Source: Sordaria brevicollis | Lineage: Eukaryota > Ascomycota > Sordariomycetes > Sordariales > Sordariaceae | Length of the DNA: 64,000 nt | NCBI GenBank assembly: GCA_033439795.1 | Contig: JAUTDP010000010.1 | Location: 806,001-870,000 of the forward strand | Direction of reading: 5' to 3' | Position numbers and translations under genes: made by a program | Shown: positions 37,874 through 47,917 of the stretch, in pieces | Layout of the letters: each line of letters begins with the position of its first letter | Numbering within the stretch: the first letter of the stretch is position 1 | Notes under the pieces: generated by a model | Database searches by the model: none | Told to the model about the DNA's origin: nothing | What the model saw: the letters and a program-made list of their open reading frames with translations, nothing else

Positions 37874-39749
37874 TTAGCAGACACTCCTATGAATCCCTCC
37901 TCCCAACCTCTTCTCCTCCTTCTCCTTCTTTTTCTCCTCTTCCTTACCCTTCTCCTCTCCCTTCTTCTCCGCCTCCTCCTTCTCCTCCTCCTTCCTCTTC
38001 TCCTTCTTCATCTCCGGCCTCCTCCTCCCGCCCTGATGTCCCTGCAAGACACTCAAATCCACCTCATCATTCTCCATCAGCGTCTCCGTAACCGACACCA
38101 GGTCCGTAACCAAGCGATCGATCAGATCAAACGAGAACGACTCGCGGATCACCACGCGCAGAATCTCCGTCTGGTCCTCGTTGGGCGGCAGCGCGTAGTT
38201 GGGAATGATCCACTGCCTGGCGCGCATGAGTAGAGAGACAGTTTCTTGTTTTACATGCGGGTATTCCTTCTGGAACTCGTCTGTGAACCGGAACGAGACA
38301 ACGGGGAGACCGGGGGTGTAATCTGCGGAGGTCTCCTCGTGGTCTTGGTCCTTGGGGGCATCTTCCGACCCTGAGGCGGTTGAGGCATGCGTCTTGGACT
38401 CTTCTTTCTCTGCCTTCTGGTCATTATTTTCGGCGCTGGAGCTCTGGTCGTTCTTCTTGCTTTCGTCGTTGCCACTCTTACCAGAGGTGATGGAAGCCTG
38501 TTTTTGAGGAGGACGGTGGATGTCGCTGACGCAAGTATACCAGCCCGTTGCCTCCAGCGCTTTGGAAAGCAAACGTGCGTTGGAGAGGCAGCTCTCCACT
38601 ACCTCGCGGTATCCCTGGAAACCAAGGTGGATGAGGTTGTAATATTGCACGATGACTTGCGCGCCAGGGCGAGAAAAGTTGAGCGTGTACGAATACTCGG
38701 TCCCTCCCAGATAGTGCAGCTCGAAGATCAAGTGTTTGGGCAAGAAAGACTCGTCGCGCCAGACAATCCAGCCCACTCCTGGGGTGACCAGGCCGTACTT
38801 GTGTCCGGAGACGTTGATGGACTTGACTCTCGGCAGCTCAAAATTCCATTTGTGACCGCCCGTCTTTGCGTAAGTGAAGGGTGCGACGAAGCCGCCTGAG
38901 GCGGCGTCGACGTGGATGGGGATGTCGATGCCCGTTTCGTCCTGGAAGTCGTCGAGGATTTTGTGGATCTCCTCGACAGGCTCAAAGTGGCCGGTGTAGG
39001 TGCTGCCCAGGATGACAAACACGCCAATGGTGTTCTCGTCCAGGTTCTCCTTTACCAAAGCTGGGTCGAGGCAGTAATTGCTCTTGGCCGAGACGGGCAG
39101 GATGCGAGCCTCGACGTCGAAGTAGCGGGCGAACTTCTCGAGAGCGACTTGGGCGTTGGCGCCCATGATGATGTTGGGTTTGTAGGCGTCTTTGCCCTCG
39201 GCCCAGCGCTTTTCCTGCCAGCGACGCTTCATGGCCAAGCCACCGAGGTGAACAGCTTCTGAGGAGCCGACGGTAGCAGTGCCGATGGCTTTCTCGCCAT
39301 TTTGGACGCCCCAAAGATGGGCGAGTATGCTGACGCAGCGGTCGCTGAAGGATATCATGGCGGGATACTCATCGTTGTCGGACATGTTTTTGCCCAGGTT
39401 CTCGACGTAGAGCTTCTGGGCGTTCTCTTCGATGTAGGTGTTGACGAAGCTGGCCATATTTAGGTTTGGTCGGCCATCCAGGTCCAGCTCGTCCCGGAGC
39501 AGGGCGTAAACAGTGTCTCCTGGTGTGCCATCTTCAGGGATCTTCCACTTGGGAACGTCTTCCTGACTGGCGTAGGAAGTGGTGTATGGTGTAAGATGTG
39601 CCTGCTTCTTAGAGCCACTGCTCTTTTCTTGGAGCTTGATGTCCTTGAGATGATGAACTATCTCCTCTGGATCAACCTATATAGTATGTGTAAGTGATTG
39701 GTGTGAGATATGTCGGAGTGTATGAACTTACGTGGTGACTTAGTGACAT
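37874..39749 (-). CDS. Glutamate decarboxylase (PLP-dependent)
   Basis: Converts glutamate to GABA and CO2, the entry to the GABA shunt. Exon 1 is 39749-39732 (MSLSHH only) and exon 2 is 39676-37874; the intron is GTAAGT...ATATAG; product 606 residues. The N-terminal part (DVPKWKIPEDGTPGDTVYALLRDELDLDGRPNLNMASFVNTY) and the group II decarboxylase core are typical: TVGSSEAVHLGGLAMKRRW, HVDAASGGFVAPF, and SINVSGHKYGLVTPGVGW with the PLP-binding Lys299. Two parts are unusual. A low-complexity S/K/E/D insert of about 75 residues follows SDIHRPPQKQASITSGKSG. The C-terminus ends in about 45 residues made almost only of K, E and R before GGGIHRSVC. The tiny first exon is supported by splice signals and by giving the normal N-terminal sequence. 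Confidence 0.93.
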
Positions 39750-40401
39750 TGTGCGTGTAAGTGAAAAGTGGGTCCGATTATAGAATTGAAGTTGGTGTAA
39801 GTTTGTCGAAAAGGTCAACGCCGGTATTCCGAAAAGAGTTGCAGCCAAGAAATCTCGATGATGTAGAAAATGGTTTATTGATGGATGAGGAACGGTTTTA
39901 AAAGGGTTATTTGGCTTTTTCCCAGGCTTCACAAATCATGGATATTATTTTGTAGCATCTTCCTGTTCTTGCGGGACAGTGCGGCCTATGACGACATGAC
40001 TTTCGGTCTTGTGAGCGCGCATTGGCAGTTGCAACTCCATCCGAACACTTCCACCTACACAAAACTCGTACAATGGCATTAAACCTGGAAGATTGAAACA
40101 GGTTACCTAACCGTTATTAAATAGTAATCAGATATTGATGTTGCGTTACCATATTGGACCCCTAATTTCGAAGATGTTCACGACCAAGATCTAGATCCAC
40201 AACAAATTCTTTAAAGGCACGAACGGCCACGAACACTGTCCACGACTTTACAACTTTGAAGGCATCAGTTCAACTTTGCTACCTGGATATATCCAACCGA
40301 CGCAGTTCTTTCCAACATCAAGCATCTCATAGGTATCCGACAACAAGACCTCCCCAAAAACGTCTTCCTAAAACCATTTTAATACCCAAGTACCCCCTCG
40401 C
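39750..40401. other. Intergenic between glutamate decarboxylase and the acyl-CoA ligase
   Basis: About 650 bp holding the decarboxylase promoter and the ligase 3' UTR. No gene is seen. Confidence 0.5.
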
Positions 40402-42263
40402 TCAAAGCTTAGCGCCCTGGGCACGTCTAGCCTCCCTATCCTTATCCCTCAACAAGCGCCTCAGAATCTTCCCACTTGGGCTCTTGGGAATAGCATCAAT
40501 GAACTCAATGCCTCCCTTGAGCCACTTGTAGTGAGCCTTGTGTTCCTGAACATGCTTAATGATCTCGGCGGCGATCTCCGCATCAGGCCGAGACGACATG
40601 GATGGGGGCGTCACAACGAAAGCCTTGGGCACTTCTCCGTCACGGTCGTCGGGTACGGCAATGACGGCGCAGTCATCTACGGCGGGATGGGCGAGGAGAT
40701 GGGCTTCGAGCTCGGCAGGCGCAACTTGGTGTCCCTGGAAGTTCACATGTCAGTATTTGCGGCAACAGGCTCAGGATGCCATGTCAGCTACACGTACCTT
40801 GACCTTGATCAGCTCTTTAAGCCGGTCAACAATGGTGATGTGCTCGTATCCCTGCGGCGACTTGGTCACAATAACCTCGTCTCCGGTACGCATCCATCTT
40901 CCGTCTTCGTCATAAACATAAGCTTCGCTGGTGGCACGCTCGTTGTTGAGGTATCCAAGGGTGACGGACGGCGACTGAACATAAAGTTCACCGGGTACTC
41001 CGTACTCCGTGACCTCCCTTCCATCCTGGTCAATAACCTTGGCTCTCGTTCCAGGAACAAGAGAGCCCGATGTGCCCTGCACAATATCATGCTCACTTGT
41101 TGTGCATACAACGGTCGAGGTCTCGGTCAAGCCATATCCCTGGCCAACCTTCCACTTGGGGAACAACTTGCGCAGCTCGTCCTGTGTCTCCTTTCCAAGA
41201 GGGGCGGCACCGGTAAAGACTTGACGGACACTGCTCAGGTCGAACTTCTTGAGAGTATCTCTGCTGCTCAGCATACGCACGATGATGGGCGGTACCAGTG
41301 GGAGGTGGTTGATCTTGAACCTCTCGATAGCCTGAAGGAAGTCGTTGAATTCGAACTTGGGAAGAACAATGAGCTCGTCACCGCGCCATGTTGCAGAGTG
41401 AGCGACCACAACGAGACCATAGATATGACTGAAAGGTAGCAGTCCAAGCTCAACCTGTGTCTCGACGCCATATTTCTTGCGACCATAGTCCTCGTATATG
41501 CAGTATTGCATCGTGTTGGCGATAACGTTCTTGTGGGAAATCATGACAGCCTTGGGCAGACCAGATGTGCCACTTGAGTAGCAGAGGAAGGCGACTTGAC
41601 GGGCCCCTTGACCCTTGGTCCACTGAAGCGGCTCGAGATCGGGAACAGAGCGGCCGAGCTCAACGAGGTCATCGACGGTCTTGTAAGGGCCCTTCTTGGC
41701 GTGGTGAGGAAGGTCCATGAGGAAGATCTTGTCTTCGGGAAGACCCACGGCCTTGGCGGCCTTGAGGGCGGTCTCTAGGACGGGCAGACATGTGAACAGG
41801 CACTTTGCGCCCGAAGAACGGAGCTGGTGTTCGAGTTCACTAGCGTTGTATGCAACATTGGCAGGGGTTGCGATGCCAGACAAGCGATGGATCGAGTGTA
41901 GGACGGGAACGTAGTCGATAGTGTTAACAGAGAATACGCAGATGACCTTGTCCCAAGGCAAGTCGGCGTTGGGCTCCCATCCCATAATCTTATGGAGAGC
42001 CTTAGCGAGGAGTTCTGTCCTTTCGAAGGCCTGCCTCGCGGTATAAGTCTTGCCGGTAAGACCACATGTCCAAGGGTTCCTGCTCTTGTCGATAGGGCGG
42101 CGGCCGTAGACTTCATTCTTCATAAACTCGCCAATGGTGACCGAATCGGGAGGGTCTGCTCGTTGTTAGTTGAGCATATATAGAGGCGCAAAGGGAAGCC
42201 TTGCTAGTGCTGGAACGTACCGAAGGGCAGCTTGGGAACCCATGGAGGAGGGTAGAAGACCAT
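40402..42263 (-). CDS. 4-coumarate--CoA ligase-like acyl-CoA synthetase, probably peroxisomal
   Basis: An adenylate-forming enzyme that activates a carboxylic acid (aryl or fatty acid) to its CoA thioester. Exons 42263-42221, 42155-40798 and 40734-40402 join in phase to 577 residues. The N-terminus MVFYPPPWVPKLPFDPPDSVTIGEFM is typical of fungal members. The P-loop is FLCYSSGTSGLPKAVMISH, the adenine-binding motif is GYGLTETSTVV, the hinge-side motif is MRTGDEVIV, and the C-terminal catalytic Lys lies in KSPSGKILRRLLRD. The last residues, AKL, form an accepted peroxisomal targeting signal 1 variant. The acid substrate cannot be read from the sequence; phenylpropanoid, phenylacetate and medium-chain acids are all possible for this family. 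Confidence 0.92.
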
Positions 42264-43979
42264 TTTGAAGTAACTGTGAGCGAACAGACGGGGAGAAGAT
42301 GGTTCAATGGCTGTTTGTTCAGGATAGCCTGTGAGAATGAAAGAAGAGAAGCAAGAGGGAGAGATTAGTAAAAGAAGAGGAGGACGAGGAGGAAGGAGGA
42401 GGGAAAAAGGAATCCATCGAGACCCCCTCTCCGCGCCCATCCCGCCATCCCCCCATCCTGTCGCCCTGCCGCCATCTCCACCACTCCCGTCACGACCGAG
42501 TCCTTGCCGCCATGTCTCCGAGTCTTGGCCGCGGCTGGATGACAATGGCCCACGATTGACGGGCTTCTCCAAGATGCAGACGGAAGAGTGCTAACGAAGC
42601 TCCGCACTGAGCTTTCCGCTTCTAGGTACCGTATCCCCACTTCCCCACGTCAGTTTCCCCAAAGTCCTCGGCTATCAGAGTTTCAATCTGGGGAAAGGAG
42701 CTCCACCTTTCCCGTTTCGTCCATGAATGGGATGAAGACTCAACTTGCGCTACACCAACTCTTGAGACTAACGACGGCACTTTCTCTTCTCATGATGCCC
42801 TCGCTTTCCTTTAGGCTTCTTCTTCACGATTTGTGTTTCTTGGTTGATGGGAAGAGGCAAATCGAGGAACCGAGAAAGGAGAGACGATCAACATGTCCCT
42901 AACTACCCCGCACGGCATCCACTATGCGGAGCTGTTAAGGGACAGTAATCCACCCAGTTTGTCACTGGAAAAGTGGCCGAGTGCAGTTCATCTCAACTTG
43001 ACCTATGCATCAACCGGATTCTTTATGGCTATGCAACTCCACCGCCGTGTCAGGTACCGACGAGGCGATTTTGTAATGCAAAGCCTCCGTGTTTGATGGA
43101 GCACCTTCTCGAGATGCCAATGCTTGGTATACCGGTCATCACGATTGACGGCGTCCTCGAGATCCGGTCCAGCTGTGTCGTTGTGTTAGTGTTGTGGCTT
43201 GTGGGTGATGGATGGAACTCGCCTTCAGACCATTGCCGTCCATCACCAGACGCTGTGCAACCACGCCTCGAGTTGTAAGCTGACACTTTCGTGTGAAGTT
43301 AATAACTATAGGCCGCACTTGACCGTCATTTGACGTGTCTCATTCGGATTTGGTTGGGATCGCGATTGGCCGGCAAAGCAACCATGTTGCACGTCTCGGT
43401 TGGCGACGACAAGGTACGTGATAGTTCATTGTCTGGAGGACTGGTATTTCCCTCTGAATGTGCTGAGTTGGATTTACCACCAAGTGTGTTATTTGTGGAA
43501 CGCAAAACCTCATGGATGGCATGTGTATTGGTAAGTGAATACCAACGACGGGAATTGCTTCATGAGAAGATGCGGAGGTGGAAGAAGCTGCCTTGACGGC
43601 TCTCTTAGGGTAATTACCCTCATCCCATTTTGACCTTACCTCTGTCATACCAGGAACGTTCTTTCCTTACAGAGAAGGTGAAAATCCCGCCTTTCGTGAC
43701 CATTACACGAGGAAGGAGCGAACGCATTGGTCGTGCCCCGATCTCGCTCCTTCCCATTCTGTCACGCCACAACTCCAGGAATTTTCGGATTTGGAGAAAA
43801 AAAAATCAAGAGAAATGAATTTGTCACGAGGAAAGTTGCAAGAGCAGGCCATCGACAGGACTCACTGCAAACTGATCAGAGTCTGAAGAGCCCAAACCCA
43901 GTCCAGCGATCCGGCAACACCATCTTTCATCTAATATCACCTCAATCCCATCGAGACCCTCATATCGGGAAAAGACAAG
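42264..43979. other. Intergenic, 1.7 kb, no gene seen
   Basis: Contains the ligase promoter (a purine-rich stretch at 42330-42415) and the upstream region of the next plus-strand gene. Open frames of up to about 120 codons show no domain. Confidence 0.5.
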
Positions 43980-44621
43980 ATGGCGACCAGATTCACCCCC
44001 ATCAACCAGACCACCAAGCCGACAAAAATCCGCCTCATTCTCTCCAGGCTGCCAGAAGTGTCCCCAAGCTCGCCGCCCATGTCACCGCTTAGTCCGCCGC
44101 CGTCATGGTATAACGATAACGACATGGAATGCCCTCACACCCCAACTATAGGCTCACCACCCATGTCACCTCTTACTCCACCACCTTCCTGGTTCAATGA
44201 TAAGGATATGGAATGCCCCCACAGCCGAATCCTGAAGCAGTCCTCATCTTTGCTGGCTCCCCTCACGGATTCGCCTATACAACTGAAGAGCAAGCGCGCT
44301 AAGCGAGCTAAACGTTCATCCCTTCCTCCAGTCCTAGCAGGACAGGCTTTGGCTCCTTCAGCCCTGCTCTTCCCAAAGCTTTCAGCCCCTGCTCTTCAAC
44401 AGAATGTTCAACCCGTCAACCGCAAGCGTCGTTTTGAGGAGGTCGGAACAGAACAAGTCAAGCATGATCCAAAGGCTGCTCGCCGTGAACCGAAGAGGGC
44501 CAGGAAGACGAAGAAGACAACCACGAAAGACGAAGGAACCGGATTGTTGACTCCAGTCAGCGACGCAAGCGGAAGCCCCTCAGCCTCCACAACCCTTGAT
44601 ACCATTCGTGTGGAAGTCTAG
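43980..44621 (+). CDS. Hypothetical basic protein with a 28-residue tandem repeat
   Basis: A 213-residue single-exon frame whose product I do not recognise. It probably is a real gene: it begins with a clean start (AAGATGGCG), and a duplicated motif has diverged mostly at silent or conservative positions. The two repeat units cover residues 31-58 and 59-86 (SPPMSPLSPPPSWYNDNDME and SPPMSPLTPPPSWFNDKDME, each followed by CPH). The second half is very basic, with clusters such as KSKRAKRAKRSS, NRKRRFEE and RREPKRARKTKK that look like nuclear localisation signals. SP and TP pairs offer possible sites for proline-directed kinases. A nuclear regulatory role is a guess only. Confidence 0.6.
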   Translation: MATRFTPINQTTKPTKIRLILSRLPEVSPSSPPMSPLSPPPSWYNDNDMECPHTPTIGSPPMSPLTPPPSWFNDKDMECPHSRILKQSSSLLAPLTDSPIQLKSKRAKRAKRSSLPPVLAGQALAPSALLFPKLSAPALQQNVQPVNRKRRFEEVGTEQVKHDPKAARREPKRARKTKKTTTKDEGTGLLTPVSDASGSPSASTTLDTIRVEV

Positions 44622-45865
44622 AGAGCAGTTCGACTGACTTGGTGGCCTGTCTGAGGCACTGCATCTCACTCATGGGCACAGAGATGGTGTTCGTCCTTGC
44701 GATGCCATAGCTTGTGACTTCCCGGCCGATCGAGGACGTAGTGTCCAAGACCTTGGTGGAGGTCGACTTGCCGTCTTCTGACTGTGAGTTTGCATGATCA
44801 AGGCATATCGAGGCTATATCGCTAACGGGCCTTTTTCAGGGAGTGACTGGGATTGCGAGGGGGTTGCGAACACGACTAGTTGGGTCATTACCATAAACGT
44901 GTCGAAAATGTCTTGTAGTGAACATTCTCATCACATGTACGAATAAATGTCTGTCGTTGCATAGATGCTCGACATATGGTCTCACAACATCTCCGAGCCC
45001 CAGGGGACGACAGGGCAGGGGACTAAGAGTGGTTAGAAGGAAAGACGAGGATGGAGCAAACTGCTATAAACTTAACGCAACGTCGTTGATAGGTTATCGG
45101 TCGACGGACAAGTGTAAAGGGAAAGGCCTGGTTGTTTGGTAAAGTGGTTGATGGCAAGGTGAGGAGAATGATATAAAACTCGCAAGTGTCTAACCATGGG
45201 ATTTCGGGCCAAGAATATGTCCTTGAAGACCATTCACAACGGTTGGAAAATCGAGATACCGGTAGTGATCACTGCCGGGGAGTGCCATCTTGTAGTACAT
45301 CGGTCAATCTACACTCACTCTACAATTGACCCTTACAAACATCATATTACTTTATAGACTCTCGCTCACACCTCCGAATCGCTTCATGCTGTCGTTGTGA
45401 ACATCAACTGATAACGGCGATAAGATCAGTGATGTCATTATAGCTTATCGGACATGGCCCACCGGAACGGCTGGCCCCACCATTGTACCGTGCACCGCTC
45501 CGGTGGGGGGCCGGCGCAGGGAAAGTGGGGTGGTCCCGCGCTTACAAACGTGCGGGACGGAGCGGGGACCCGGCCGGGCTGACTTGCGCCAAAGTCTTGG
45601 CGAAAATGTTCCATTCTGTACGATCGGTCTGGTCCCGTTCGGAAGCTCCAAATTATTCTTTTTCGACGATCTTCTTCGGCCCTCAGCATCCACCGCCGAA
45701 GACCGACGACAATAACCTCCGGCCACAGCAACAACCACCGCTCAACCTTACCAGCCTAATACCCGACGAGCGGCTAGGTGTTGCTATTTTCTTCGACCAA
45801 AGCTCCAATACATCCTCACAAGTAGCTCTCGACAAGCAGACGAAACACCTTAAAACACCGACACC
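44622..45865. other. Intergenic, 1.2 kb, with one intron-like signature
   Basis: Downstream of the hypothetical gene, 44784-44839 has a textbook fungal intron layout (GTGAGT, GCTAAC branch, TTTTTCAG), suggesting a spliced 3' UTR or a missed transcript. A GC-rich imperfect hairpin lies at 45456-45512. The remainder is the leader of the Atp12 gene. Confidence 0.45.
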
Positions 45866-47140
45866 ATGACGCCTGCCGCCGCCGCGATGCGGATGCGCCT
45901 GGCTGCTCCTCTCCTCCGCCAGCGCGCCGCCGTTCTCTCCTCCCGACCCTCCTCCTCCATCCTCGCCTACCGCAACACCAGCTTCCGCGCCATCCACTCC
46001 AGCCCACCCGAACAAGCCAAAGTCGTCCCCGTCTACGGCACCGGTCCTCCCCCCGAGCCTCCTAAACCCGCCGCCGAGTTCGCTTCCTCCAGTACCACCT
46101 CTTCCCTCCCCCACAACAGCGACGCCATCCCCGAAATCAAAGAAGGCACCGCCTCCGACCCCTGGTCGCGCATCTCCCGCCGCAAGCGTCAAGCAGCCAT
46201 GCTCCGCGCCGCCACCTTGCCTCCAACCTCCTCCGCCTCCGCCGGCACCGGTGGCGCTCTCAAACGTCGCTTCTGGAAAACCGTCAACGTCGTTACCAAA
46301 AACGACATGAACGAGATCCACCTCGACACCCGCGCCCTCCGTCGTCCCGACACAAAAACCGTCATCCGCCTCCCGCTCACAAAACCTTCCTTGGCTTCGG
46401 CGCTGGCGATCGAATGGGATCAACTAGTTTCTGCGCAGCAGGCTACCAAACAACATCTTATCCCCCTGACTTCGCTGGTGTGCAGAGCTTTGGATATTGC
46501 GGATGAAGACGCGCTCGGAAAAACCGATATTCGCGATAGCATAGCCAAGGTTTTGTTAAGGTATCTCGATACAGACTCCCTGCTGTGCTGGGCGCCCGCG
46601 CCTGATCACCCGGAGGATGGAAGAAACAGCGAGGGGTACACGCTTCGTGAATTACAGGAGGAGACTTATTCGTCGGTGGTCAGCTTTTTGACGACTAAGG
46701 TCTGGCCCGGTGTTACCATCGTCCCCGTGCTAGACGAGAGTAGCATCATGCCGCGCCAGCAGGAGCCAGGAACGAGGGAGGTGGTGCAGGGGTGGATGCT
46801 GGGGCTGAGTTCGTGGGAGCTGGCGGCGCTGGAGAGGGCAACACTTGCCGGAAAGAGTCTTTTGGTGGCTGCGAGACTGGTGGTGGAGTGGAGCGGTGAT
46901 GGGGGTAATACGGTTGTTTCTTCAGAGGTAACGGAGGATGTGAAGGCCAAGAAGTGGGGAGTGGAAGAGGCGGCGAGGGCGGTTAGTCTGGAGGTGGATT
47001 GGCAGACGAATCAGTGGGGTGAGGTGGAAGATACGCATGATGTCGAGAAGGTGGATTTGAGGAGGCAGCTGGGTAGCGCGGTGTTGTTGTGTGCGGGCCA
47101 GGGGGCGACGACTGTTGAGCAGGCGAAGGCGAAGCTATAG
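45866..47140 (+). CDS. atp12: F1-ATPase assembly chaperone Atp12
   Basis: Mitochondrial matrix chaperone that binds the alpha subunit of F1 during ATP synthase assembly. A single exon of 424 residues. The first 40 or so residues (MTPAAAAMRMRLAAPLLRQR...) lack acids and are rich in R, A and S, a matrix-targeting presequence. The ATP12 domain starts at RFWKTVNVVTKNDMNEIHLDTRALRRPDTKTVIRLP and continues with ALAIEWDQLVSAQQATKQHLIPLTSLVCRALD, RYLDTDSLLCW and WMLGLSSWELAALERATLAGKSLLVAARLV. A proline/alanine-rich linker of about 70 residues separates presequence and domain. The family is small and usually single-copy in fungi, which makes the call straightforward. Confidence 0.94.
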   Translation: MTPAAAAMRMRLAAPLLRQRAAVLSSRPSSSILAYRNTSFRAIHSSPPEQAKVVPVYGTGPPPEPPKPAAEFASSSTTSSLPHNSDAIPEIKEGTASDPWSRISRRKRQAAMLRAATLPPTSSASAGTGGALKRRFWKTVNVVTKNDMNEIHLDTRALRRPDTKTVIRLPLTKPSLASALAIEWDQLVSAQQATKQHLIPLTSLVCRALDIADEDALGKTDIRDSIAKVLLRYLDTDSLLCWAPAPDHPEDGRNSEGYTLRELQEETYSSVVSFLTTKVWPGVTIVPVLDESSIMPRQQEPGTREVVQGWMLGLSSWELAALERATLAGKSLLVAARLVVEWSGDGGNTVVSSEVTEDVKAKKWGVEEAARAVSLEVDWQTNQWGEVEDTHDVEKVDLRRQLGSAVLLCAGQGATTVEQAKAKL

Positions 47141-47917
47141 GGTGGTTTTTGGGTGTGAGGTTGTTGTTGTTGGATCGTATGGATAGGTTGGTTTGTGTGT
47201 ATTATATAGGTATTATTATTTTACTCAAGCTGTACATGGTATGGAAAACTGGTATATACAAAAGTATGGGTTATTGTCACAACGGGGTCTAGAACCATCA
47301 TGCCTTACTTGAGAGATGAGATTTAGTTGATGTGATGTCTGGATGCCCTTGATATGATCCTGATCGATGACACTTCTCTTGGTGTCTCTCTTCATACCTC
47401 TCTATTCAGTCCAGCACTCAGACTAGGAATTTCGAAACTATGGTTCACCACTATGGTAACATTGTCCCTGCGAGATCTTATTGACTGTTCTGCTTGTTGT
47501 TTTGTCTTCATTTATCTATAACCGCCAAAAGGACATAATGAAAGATATAGCTTAGCAAGGTAATACATGAGGTTACTTTTGGTGTATCGCACAAAAGGAA
47601 AAGAGGTAAGGTAAACTTGGTAACAGAAAAAAGAAAATGGAAAGCAGGGTAAAGTTATACAAATACATCCGCGAGCGCACGCCCAACCCCCTTTCCCAAA
47701 GTGAACAAGACATAAAAAGATATCAAACGCTATTTGAACTGTCCACTCTTTCATATCCCCACCTCCTCCATCCACTTCCAGATTCAAGCCCCCATTATCA
47801 AATCATAGTTAAGTTCAAAAGGTAAAAGTTGTTCTATAAATACCCCCTCTTCCGAGAATAAAAAGTCTCGTCCCCAGTAAGATTATCTTTTTTTCCCGTT
47901 CTTTACATGCCAACCTT
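47141..47917. other. Convergent 3' flanks of atp12 and efr3
   Basis: About 780 bp between two stop codons of converging genes, AT-richer than the coding DNA, with no gene seen. Confidence 0.55.
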
